A stretch of 64,000 nt of DNA from Paenibacillus caseinilyticus (GTDB taxonomy: Bacteria > Bacillota > Bacilli > Paenibacillales > NBRC-103111). A model generated the notes under the pieces. That model saw only the letters and a list, made by a program, of their open reading frames with translations, made no database searches and was not told the origin of the DNA. The stretch's first letter is position 1. Each line of letters opens with the position of its first letter. The position numbers and the translations under genes are program-made. The DNA lies in NCBI RefSeq assembly GCF_027533645.1, contig NZ_JAQAGY010000002.1:310001-374000 (forward strand), in the 5' to 3' direction. This document shows, one piece after another, positions 54,755 to 62,335 of the stretch.

Positions 54755-55432
54755 GTGGATTGGAACTTTTTGGCCTATCCCGTTGATGAACTGCCCTTCG
54801 TGTTCTTGGCGCTGCTAATCGGGTTCACCGTTCATGAATTCTCACACGCGATTCTCGCAGACAAGTTCGGCGACCCGACGCCCCGCTCCATGGGCCGGGT
54901 GACCTTGAATCCCCGGGTGCATCTCGATGTGCTCGGGACGATTTTCTTCCTGGTCATCGGCATCGGATGGGCGAAGCCGGTTCTCGTCAACCGCAGCCGC
55001 TTCGCTTCGCCCCGGCTGATGGGGATTCTGGTCTCGATAGCCGGGCCGCTCAGCAACCTGATTCTAGCCCTGATTTCGGTCATCATCTATTACGCGCTGA
55101 TGCGGTTCGGAGCTGTGGATTCGTTCTCCCTGGGGAGCAAGAAGGCCTTGGCGTATTTCTTCGAATATATGATCGGCATGAACGTACTGCTCTTCATTCT
55201 GAACCTGATTCCATTCCCGCCGCTCGACGGCTACCGGATACTCGAAGATCTGCTGCCCCGGCAAGTAATGCTGCGGGTGAAGCCTTATGAGCAGTGGCTC
55301 TTCTATGCGATTCTGCTCATGTTCTTCATCCCGCCGCTGCGGGCTGTAACGCTCGGGCCGATCTTCGCCATGCAGCATCCGATCATTCTGGGGATGAAGG
55401 GGCTGGCGGCAGGACTGCTTGGGATGAGATAA
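54755..55432 (+). CDS. Site-2 protease family (M50) membrane metalloprotease
   Basis: A 225-residue polytopic membrane protein with zinc motif H27-E28-x2-H31 (HEFSH) in the first helix and the second motif NLIPFPPLDG in a later helix. It is a compact M50B type without PDZ or CBS domains. Such proteases perform intramembrane proteolysis; substrates are unknown. GTG 54755, 7 bp after prmA. Confidence 0.88.
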   Translation: MDWNFLAYPVDELPFVFLALLIGFTVHEFSHAILADKFGDPTPRSMGRVTLNPRVHLDVLGTIFFLVIGIGWAKPVLVNRSRFASPRLMGILVSIAGPLSNLILALISVIIYYALMRFGAVDSFSLGSKKALAYFFEYMIGMNVLLFILNLIPFPPLDGYRILEDLLPRQVMLRVKPYEQWLFYAILLMFFIPPLRAVTLGPIFAMQHPIILGMKGLAAGLLGMR

Positions 55433-55578
55433 CGGCGGAGCGGAGAGCGGGACAGGGGAATGATGGGAATACTGGTATTTCCGCCGCAAAACGTGTATGA
55501 TGGAGGATGACCGTTTTTACATGTTCGCTATGTACAAGCGGTCTGACTATTTCTACTTGGAAATGAAGGGTAATCCGC

Positions 55579-56349
55579 ATGCAGAGATATTTCATCGAGC
55601 CGGCGCAGTGGGCCGGTACGACGGTAACCATTACGGGCGATGACGCGCACCACCTGATCAAAGTGATGCGCGCACGGCCGGGCGACGAGTGCATCGTCAG
55701 CGACGGTGTGAGCCGGGAGGCGCTGGTGCGTCTTCATACACTCGAAGGCGGCCTGGTAACGGCGGAAGTCGCAGAAGAGCTTCCCATGGAAAGCGAGCCC
55801 CGGGTCGAAGTCTGGGTAGCACAGAGTCTGCCCAAGGGAGACAAGATGGAGCTTGTGATCCAGAAGGGAACGGAGATCGGCGCTTCCCGCTTCATTCCGT
55901 TCACTTCGGAGCGGACCGTCGTGCAGCTCGACGGTAAGAAGGAAGGCAAGCGCACCGAGAGGTGGCAGAAGATCGCCAAAGAGGCGGCGGAGCAGGCGCA
56001 CCGTAACCGGATCCCCTCGGTCGAGGGCGTACGCACGTGGAAGAGCGTGATGGAGCTGGCCCGGGAGGCGGATGCGGCTCTGTTCTGCTATGAGAAGCAG
56101 GGCGAGCAGGCGCTGCGGTCCGTGATCCGCGGTGTGCTCAGCGGCCGGAAGGCGGATGAAGGACGGGCAAAGCTGCTCCTGATCGTCGGACCGGAAGGCG
56201 GATTCAGCGAACGCGAAGCCGCGGAAGCGGAGCTTGCAGGCTGCCGGCCCGTCGCCTTGGGGAGACGGATACTGCGTACGGAGACGGCTGCGATGGTGGG
56301 CCTGACCTGTATTTTATATGAAGCCGGAGAGATGGGAGGAGAAGAATAA
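55579..56349 (+). CDS. rsmE: 16S rRNA m3U1498 methyltransferase RsmE
   Basis: A 256-residue SPOUT methyltransferase. N-terminal PUA-like domain (HHLIKVMRARPGDE), then the knotted domain with IVGPEGGFSEREAAEAE and LGRRILRTETAAM. It methylates U1498 of 16S rRNA. The stop codon abuts mtaB (no gap), indicating coupling. Confidence 0.95.
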   Translation: MQRYFIEPAQWAGTTVTITGDDAHHLIKVMRARPGDECIVSDGVSREALVRLHTLEGGLVTAEVAEELPMESEPRVEVWVAQSLPKGDKMELVIQKGTEIGASRFIPFTSERTVVQLDGKKEGKRTERWQKIAKEAAEQAHRNRIPSVEGVRTWKSVMELAREADAALFCYEKQGEQALRSVIRGVLSGRKADEGRAKLLLIVGPEGGFSEREAAEAELAGCRPVALGRRILRTETAAMVGLTCILYEAGEMGGEE

Positions 56350-57756
56350 ATGGCAACAGTCGCTTTTCACACACTGGGCTGTAAGGTAAACTTCTATGAT
56401 ACGGAAGCGATCTGGCAGCTGTTTAAGCAGGAAGGCTATGAGCAGGTGGACTTTGAGGCTACGGCCGATGTGTATGTCATTAACACGTGCACGGTAACGA
56501 ATACCGGAGACAAGAAGAGCCGCCAGATGATCCGCCGGGCGGTGCGACGCAATCCGGAGGCCATCGTGGCGGTAACGGGCTGCTACGCCCAGACGTCTCC
56601 CGCAGAGATCCTGGCGATCCCGGGCGTCGACCTGGTTATCGGCACGCAGGACCGTGACAAAATTATGGGCCTCGTCAAGCAGCTCGAAACCGAGCGCCAG
56701 CCGATCAACGCCGTGCGCAACATCATGAAGACACGGGCGTTCGAGGAGCTTGACGTTCCTGATTTTGCCGACCGTACCCGGGCGTTCCTCAAAATTCAGG
56801 AAGGCTGCAATAACTTCTGCACCTTCTGCATCATTCCGTGGTCACGCGGCCTCATGCGCAGCCGGGAGCCGCAGAGCGTGCTGGCTCAGGCACGGATGCT
56901 GGTCGATTCGGGCTTCCAGGAGATCGTCCTGACGGGCATTCATACCGGCGGGTACGGCGAGGATATGGAAGATTACAGCCTCGCGAAGCTGCTGTGGGAT
57001 CTCGACAAGGTTGAGGGGCTGAAGCGCGTCCGGATCTCGTCGATCGAGGCGAGCCAGATCACGGATGAGGTGCTCGAGGTGCTCCAGCATTCGGACAAGA
57101 TCGCCCGCCATCTGCATATACCGCTTCAGGCCGGCAGCGATGACGTGCTGAAGCGGATGCGCCGCAAATATACAACGGCCGAATTCGCGGCGAAGATCGA
57201 GCACATCCACCGCATTATGCCGGGCGTGGCCATCACGACGGATGTCATTGTCGGCTTCCCGGGCGAGACGGAAGAGATGTTCCGCGAAGGCTATGCGTTC
57301 ATGGAACGGATGGGCTTCTCCGAGATGCACGTGTTCCCTTATTCAAAGCGGACCGGTACGCCGGCTGCCCGGATGGAGGATCAAGTGGACGAGGAGATCA
57401 AGAATGCGCGCGTTCATGAGCTCATTGACCTGTCGGAGAAGATGCAGCTGGCTTATGCCGAGCGGTTTGTCGGCGAAGTGCTGGAAGTGATCCCTGAGCG
57501 CGATTACAAAGGCCAGCCGGGCAGCGGCCTCGTCATGGGCTATTCAGACAACTACTTGCAGCTCGTATTCGAGGGCAGTGAAGAGTGGATCGGCCGCGTA
57601 TGCCGCGTCCGCGTCACGGAAGCCGGCGTGAACGAATGCCGGGGAACGCTCGTGGAATTACCGGGCGAGGCGGGCGTCGTGACGCTGCCGAAGCGTCTGG
57701 CAGCGCAAAGCTCGGCGGAGTCCATTCCGGGACAGGCGGCCAAGGCGATCGTATAG
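56350..57756 (+). CDS. mtaB: tRNA t6A37 methylthiotransferase MtaB
   Basis: A 468-residue radical SAM enzyme that converts t6A37 to ms2t6A37 in tRNA. N-terminal UPF0004 domain (LGCKVNFYD, NTCTVTN, TGCYAQ), radical SAM ligands C153, C157 and C160 (CNNFCTFC), C-terminal TRAM domain. The C-terminus has about 20 extra hydrophilic residues. It was formerly YqeV in Bacillus. Confidence 0.95.
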   Translation: MATVAFHTLGCKVNFYDTEAIWQLFKQEGYEQVDFEATADVYVINTCTVTNTGDKKSRQMIRRAVRRNPEAIVAVTGCYAQTSPAEILAIPGVDLVIGTQDRDKIMGLVKQLETERQPINAVRNIMKTRAFEELDVPDFADRTRAFLKIQEGCNNFCTFCIIPWSRGLMRSREPQSVLAQARMLVDSGFQEIVLTGIHTGGYGEDMEDYSLAKLLWDLDKVEGLKRVRISSIEASQITDEVLEVLQHSDKIARHLHIPLQAGSDDVLKRMRRKYTTAEFAAKIEHIHRIMPGVAITTDVIVGFPGETEEMFREGYAFMERMGFSEMHVFPYSKRTGTPAARMEDQVDEEIKNARVHELIDLSEKMQLAYAERFVGEVLEVIPERDYKGQPGSGLVMGYSDNYLQLVFEGSEEWIGRVCRVRVTEAGVNECRGTLVELPGEAGVVTLPKRLAAQSSAESIPGQAAKAIV

Positions 57757-57955
57757 CTGGCTGCCTCCGGACGATTCTAGCTGCTGTCTGATGACGGGCG
57801 GATCGCAGGAGCGGGCGGAGGTGCCGGATGGGCATATTTGGGGTATGAATAGGACAGAGGGATTTCATCAGGCGGGCTGAGATGCAGGCGGATACGCCTG
57901 GGTTCTGGGTCCGGCGGGTGAAGTCCTTTCCATTTGGAGAAGGAAGGGTGGTTCG

Positions 57956-58387
57956 ATGAAAGAAATTTCAGCGGGAGGCGTGGTGTACCGCAAGGTCGAC
58001 GGGGAAGTGCAGGTGCAGATGATCCAGGACCGTTACGGCAAGATCACCCTGCCCAAAGGAAAAATGGAACCGGGGGAAACCGTGGAAGAAACCGCCATCC
58101 GGGAGATTCTGGAGGAGACGGGAATCACGGGAACGATCCGCGAGCCCTTGGAGACCATCACCTATCAGTTCACGCTGAACGGCGTAGGGGTTGTGGACAA
58201 AGAGGTTCACTATTACCTGGTGGAAGCGACCGGGGGCACCCTGCAGGCCCAAGTGGAAGAAATCCGCGGGGTGGAATGGCTCCGGCCGATGGATGCGTGG
58301 CATCAACAGAAGAATGCGGGGTACGGCAACAATGACACAGTGCTGCACAAAGCGCTTACCGCTCTCGGATTCCAGGTGAACGGATAG
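57956..58387 (+). CDS. Nudix hydrolase
   Basis: A 143-residue hydrolase with the complete Nudix box: GKMEPGETVEETAIREILEETGI (G-x5-E-x7-REUxEExGU). It hydrolyses nucleoside diphosphate-X compounds; the short N-terminal SAGGVVYRK resembles Ap4A or diadenosine pyrophosphatases, but the substrate is undetermined. AGGAAGGGTGG lies before the ATG. Confidence 0.88.
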   Translation: MKEISAGGVVYRKVDGEVQVQMIQDRYGKITLPKGKMEPGETVEETAIREILEETGITGTIREPLETITYQFTLNGVGVVDKEVHYYLVEATGGTLQAQVEEIRGVEWLRPMDAWHQQKNAGYGNNDTVLHKALTALGFQVNG

Positions 58388-58469
58388 AACGGCCAGCCGG
58401 GTGTCTACCCTTGTACATATCGTTATATCCTGTCTGAGCGGATGGCGGCCTTTGGGCTAGCCGTTCTAT
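58384..58469 (+). repeat. Inverted repeat in the leader of the RlmI-like gene
   Basis: ATAGAACGGCCAGCC (58384-58398) has a reverse complement at 58455-58469 with one substitution, separated by 56 bp. The second arm ends 24 bp before the start codon at 58493. No T run follows. It could fold in the mRNA leader. Confidence 0.5.
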
Positions 58470-58492
58470 TCAATGAAAATCGGAGGCCTCTC

Positions 58493-59863
58493 ATGGCAGT
58501 AGTGGTATTGCAGAAGAAACGCAAGAAAAGAATCGAAGAAGGCCATCCGTGGGTGTACCAGTCCGAGATCGACCGGGTGGACGGCGAAGCGGTTCCCGGC
58601 GGACTGATCGCCGTACATGCCGCCAATGGACAGTATTTGGCTACGGGGTATTACAACGCCGCTTCCCAGCTGGCTGTTCGGATTGTGTCCTTGGAGCCTA
58701 TGGAAGAACTGACGCGCGAGTGGTTCGTCCGCCGCTTCCGGGAGTGCAGGGAACACCGGGAACGCTTCCTGCCGGATACGCGTTCCTACCGGCTCGTCTA
58801 CGGTGAGGCGGATTTCCTGCCGGGGCTTATCGTCGACAAGTTCGAGGATGTACTTGTGGTTCAGGTACTGACGCTCGGGATGGAGCGGGCGCGTGAGGCC
58901 CTGGTGGAGGCACTGGTCGAAGTGATGGCGCCCGCAGGCATCTATGAACGCAGCGATGTGTCCGTCCGTGGACTTGAAGGGCTCGATCAGCGCAAAGGAC
59001 TGCTCTACGGGGAGTGCCCGAGGCATATCACGATCCGGGAGAACGGTCTGCTGATGCAGGTCGATATCGAAGAAGGCCAGAAGACCGGTTATTTCTTCGA
59101 CCAGCGCGAGAACCGTGCGGCCATTGAGCCGCTGATGAAGGGCTGGGGCCGCCGCAGCGGCATCGAAGTGAAGCCGCTCGTGCTCGACGACGGGACCTCG
59201 AAGCTCGTCCCGCTCAACAAGAGCGGCAGCGAAGTAACGTTCCCATATTGGGACGGAGCCACCGTGCTGGAGTGCTTCTCGCATACCGGAAGCTTCACGC
59301 TGCACGCCTGCCAGTACGGGGCGAAGAAGGTCACATGCCTCGACATCTCGGAGCATGCGGTCGAGACCGCCCGGGGCAATGTGGAGCTGAACGGCTTCGG
59401 GGACCGGGTCGAATTCGTCGTAGCCGATGCCTTCGATTACCTTCGCCAGCAGGCGAAGGGCCTGGATCAGCGTGCCGAACGCGGGCAGGCCGCGCAGAAG
59501 AAGGTTGATACATCCGTGCGCCTCGAAGCCAAGGGACGGACGTGGGATGTGGTCATCCTGGACCCGCCGGCGTTCGCGAAGTCCCGCAGCAGCGTGGAAG
59601 GTGCGTGCAGGGGGTATAAGGATATCAACCTGCATGGGATGAAGCTGGTCAATGAAGGCGGATATCTCGTGACCGCGAGCTGCTCCTATCACATGAAGCC
59701 GGAATTGTTCCTGGAGACCGTCCAGGCTGCCGCGCAGGATGCCGGCAAGACGCTTCGTCTGGTGGAATTCCGCAGCGCCGCCAAGGACCACCCGCGTATT
59801 CTCGGCGTGGACGAAGGCAACTATTTGAAGTTCGCTATTTTTGAAGTCCGCAGCCGCCGGTAA
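58493..59863 (+). CDS. Class I SAM-dependent rRNA methyltransferase (RlmI/RlmL-like)
   Basis: A 456-residue protein: N-terminal PUA domain (KKRKKRIEEGHPWVYQSEID), then a methyltransferase with KTGYFFDQRENR, motif I VLECFSHTGSFTLHACQYGA and catalytic motif LDPPAFAKSR. E. coli RlmI is 396 residues; the excess is two insertions, one of about 40 residues between QRENR and motif I, and one of about 30 before LDPPAF. It probably methylates a cytosine in 23S rRNA. GGAGGCC precedes the ATG at 58493. Confidence 0.85.
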   Translation: MAVVVLQKKRKKRIEEGHPWVYQSEIDRVDGEAVPGGLIAVHAANGQYLATGYYNAASQLAVRIVSLEPMEELTREWFVRRFRECREHRERFLPDTRSYRLVYGEADFLPGLIVDKFEDVLVVQVLTLGMERAREALVEALVEVMAPAGIYERSDVSVRGLEGLDQRKGLLYGECPRHITIRENGLLMQVDIEEGQKTGYFFDQRENRAAIEPLMKGWGRRSGIEVKPLVLDDGTSKLVPLNKSGSEVTFPYWDGATVLECFSHTGSFTLHACQYGAKKVTCLDISEHAVETARGNVELNGFGDRVEFVVADAFDYLRQQAKGLDQRAERGQAAQKKVDTSVRLEAKGRTWDVVILDPPAFAKSRSSVEGACRGYKDINLHGMKLVNEGGYLVTASCSYHMKPELFLETVQAAAQDAGKTLRLVEFRSAAKDHPRILGVDEGNYLKFAIFEVRSRR

Positions 59864-59884
59864 GAGACGCTGGGATTCTTAGAG

Positions 59885-59920
59885 ACCCGCCGCTTCCTTC
59901 CGGGGAAAGGCGGGTTTTTG
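59885..59920 (+). terminator. Terminator after the RlmI-like gene
   Basis: ACCCGCC (59885-59891) pairs with GGCGGGT (59909-59915), followed by TTTTT. Confidence 0.75.
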
Positions 59921-60063
59921 CTGTGGAATGTTGTGTGGTGTGGGCCGGGGGGAGTTAGGCGGCGTTGCGGATTCCGCCATATCTTTTCTTTTCGATGCCA
60001 CAGGCGATATAATGACGTGGAGGGTTGCTGCAGACCATGCAGACCACAATGGAGGTGCGGACC

Positions 60064-60648
60064 ATGAATACAGGCATGAGCATAGAGGAAGCGATACGCG
60101 GACGGCGGACTGTCGGCCGGGTGACCGGCGAAGAAGTGGCGCAGGAGTTGATCGAAGCGGTCCTGGAAGCGGGCAATTGGGCGCCAAGCCACCACGGTAC
60201 GGAGCCGTGGCGGTTCTTCGTCATGAGAGGCAGCGGCCGGCAGCGCCTGGCGGATGCGTATGCGGACATTGCGGCCGAGGGGGCCAAAGCGGATGAACCG
60301 GCGGCGCTGGACGAACTGCGCCGCAAGAACGGGACCAAGGCCTACCGGGCTCCCGTGATCATTGCGGTCGCCGTGTCGCCCTCGGAGGCGAAGGGCGTCA
60401 GCCGCATCGAAGAGTTCGCAGCCACCCATTCGGCCGTGCAGAACATGCTGCTGATGACCCATGCCTTGGGATTGGGGGGCATCTGGCGTTCCGGCGAGCC
60501 AATGTATCATCCGCGGATGAAGGAAGCCTTCGCCTTGACGGAACGGGAAGAGCTCGTCGGTCTCTTGTACATCGGCTTCCCCGAGAAGCAGCCGCCGGAT
60601 GGCAAGCGCCGTCCCGTCGAAGAAAAGACCGTATGGTTCACGGATTAA
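60064..60648 (+). CDS. Nitroreductase family protein
   Basis: A 194-residue FMN-dependent oxidoreductase. N-terminal SIEEAIRGRRTVGRV (phosphate site), then NWAPSHHGTEPWRFFV and the late GLGGIWRSG segment, as in YdjA-type nitroreductases. The natural substrate is unknown. ATG 60064 follows GGAGGTGCG; upstream ATGs from 60025 lack a site. Confidence 0.88.
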   Translation: MNTGMSIEEAIRGRRTVGRVTGEEVAQELIEAVLEAGNWAPSHHGTEPWRFFVMRGSGRQRLADAYADIAAEGAKADEPAALDELRRKNGTKAYRAPVIIAVAVSPSEAKGVSRIEEFAATHSAVQNMLLMTHALGLGGIWRSGEPMYHPRMKEAFALTEREELVGLLYIGFPEKQPPDGKRRPVEEKTVWFTD

Positions 60649-60663
60649 TGGCTCCACTAGAGT

Positions 60664-60775
60664 AGGGGATTAGAGCAGAAGCTCTGAGTAGAAGCTCTGA
60701 GTAGAAGCTTAGAAAAGCAGCTTAATGAAAAGAAGCTTACAGCGCTTGGTTCAAGCAGGCTGTAAGCTTCTTTCG
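60664..60775 (+). terminator. Terminator with short direct repeats after the nitroreductase gene
   Basis: AAGAAGCTTACAGC (60730-60743) pairs exactly with GCTGTAAGCTTCTT (60759-60772); the loop itself can pair as GCTTG/CAAGC. TTT follows. Upstream, AGAAGCTCTGAGT occurs twice in tandem near 60677 and 60692, repeating part of the stem sequence. Confidence 0.75.
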
Positions 60776-61107
60776 ATTGTGGAGGGAGCCATAGCTCTGT
60801 GGAACCTGCTTGAGAACTCCAGACCGGAGGGCGGCAGGAAGACAGTGAGGGGGGCGTACCGTTGGTAACTGTCTTGTGAGAGGAGGGGGGACGGGGGCTC
60901 CTTTGGATTCCATGTGCCCCTCCTACGGACAAGCAGGCGGCAAGTAGGATTAGAGACCGTTGCGCAGCCATCTATACCTCAGCTATGCTCTCCGCTTATG
61001 GAAGCCGGCCTTGACCAGCTTCCATACAGCCCATGCTCTATAACCTGCCTACTCCAAACCTGCCTGTACGCCAGACCGGCAAGAACAGGAAGAAACGGAA
61101 GAAACGG
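60776..61107. other. Gap without supported genes
   Basis: The 332 bp between the terminator and the convergent HEAT-repeat gene contain no frame with a ribosome site. Scattered open frames have no family features. I see no repeats or regulatory motifs of note. Confidence 0.6.
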
Positions 61108-61989
61108 CTACAGCGCCTGCTTCCAGCTTTGACCCGTGCTCCGCAGGCCGCTGCCGATCCGCAGGGACGGCATCCGCTCCGGCGTCCGTTTCTCCACATG
61201 CTTCAAGGTGGCGAGGACGGCTTTCTGTACGGCCGGCGTAGGGTCCTTGAGAAGCCGTTTCCACGAACGGGACAACCGGTCCCAGTGGGCGGAGACTTCG
61301 CTGGAAGCGAAGAGGCATACGGCATGCACGCGTACATTGGAATCGGCGCTGCCGATCCATTTGGCGAGACGGTGGGTAATTTCTTCCGGATAAGCGGGAA
61401 GCAGGAGGGGGCCCAGGGTGTGGGCGCTGATTGTCTTCTTGACGTCGGGGTGGGTGTCGCGCAGCAGAGGTTCGAGAAGGTCGAAGAGGGTACCGGCCCA
61501 GCTGTGGTGGCGGGTCTTCGCGGCCGCACGAATCGCATGCAGCGCGCAGAGGCGTACCGTGGGAACACGGTCGGTAACCCAGTCGACGAGATGGAGTGAG
61601 AAGCTGTCGAAGTGCTTCACGAGCAACGTGCCGCAGGCTTCGGCCGCCCACTTGCGCACGGGAGCATACGGGCTGCCGGCCAGGTGCTTCAGCAGTGCGG
61701 AGACGGCTTCGGGGTGACAGCCGTACTGTCCCTGGAGCAGGAATACGGCCATCTCCTGGCCGGCCTCGCTATCTTCTTCCGTCAGACGGAGGGCCAGCTT
61801 CAGAAGCTTGTCCGGTTGGTGCCACAGTGCGGTTTCGACCGCCTGGAGCGATTTATGTTTGAAGGCCCGCAGTTCGACGCCGGATAACTGGGAGGCCGTA
61901 GTATCCAAATAAGAGAGCAGCGGAGAGAAAGAGCCGTCGGCAGTAAGACCCGTCAGTAACGTTTCCAATGCGGGATGTTCGGCTAACAT
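61108..61989 (-). CDS. HEAT-repeat protein
   Basis: A 293-residue all-helical protein built of HEAT-like repeats (for example SPYAPVRKWAAEACGTLL, RVPTVRLCALHAIRAA, TPAVQKAVLATLKHV), spaced about 30-40 residues apart. Similar repeats occur in DNA-alkylation-repair and phycobilin-lyase-like proteins, but no catalytic motif is seen, so it probably binds another protein. Start 61989 on the minus strand follows AAGGAGTGC; GTG at 61998 overlaps that site. Confidence 0.8.
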   Translation of the reverse strand: MLAEHPALETLLTGLTADGSFSPLLSYLDTTASQLSGVELRAFKHKSLQAVETALWHQPDKLLKLALRLTEEDSEAGQEMAVFLLQGQYGCHPEAVSALLKHLAGSPYAPVRKWAAEACGTLLVKHFDSFSLHLVDWVTDRVPTVRLCALHAIRAAAKTRHHSWAGTLFDLLEPLLRDTHPDVKKTISAHTLGPLLLPAYPEEITHRLAKWIGSADSNVRVHAVCLFASSEVSAHWDRLSRSWKRLLKDPTPAVQKAVLATLKHVEKRTPERMPSLRIGSGLRSTGQSWKQAL

Positions 61990-62075
61990 GTTCAGCACTC
62001 CTTCAAATAGGATCTTATAACAGCATTTTACAACAAATCACGGAACAGAACAAGTGTTCTCTATTATTTTTTTTG

Positions 62076-62084
62076 TGATATAAT
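62076..62084 (+). promoter_or_regulatory. Extended -10 promoter before addB
   Basis: TGATATAAT (62076-62084) is an extended -10 element with a perfect TATAAT and a T-rich upstream region; the -35 is poor. It leaves a leader of about 240 bp before addB with no gene. Confidence 0.55.
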
Positions 62085-62335
62085 CATAGTGGTTCCAATA
62101 CTCCCCTTATGCCGATAGGGTGTAGATTTGATAGAATAGAAGGATAAACGTTCGGAGCGGCAGCCTGGCATACAGAACCGAGCCGAGCCGAGCGATGATA
62201 AGCAGGGCGGCAACCGTACGGCGCAAGACCGTGACGGAGCCAGCCCATATTCATACCAACAAGCCCTCCTTTTGGCAGGACGGGCATTCCAATACAGCTT
62301 AGCCTGCGGGCAAAAAGCGGCAGCGAGGTGCAGGA

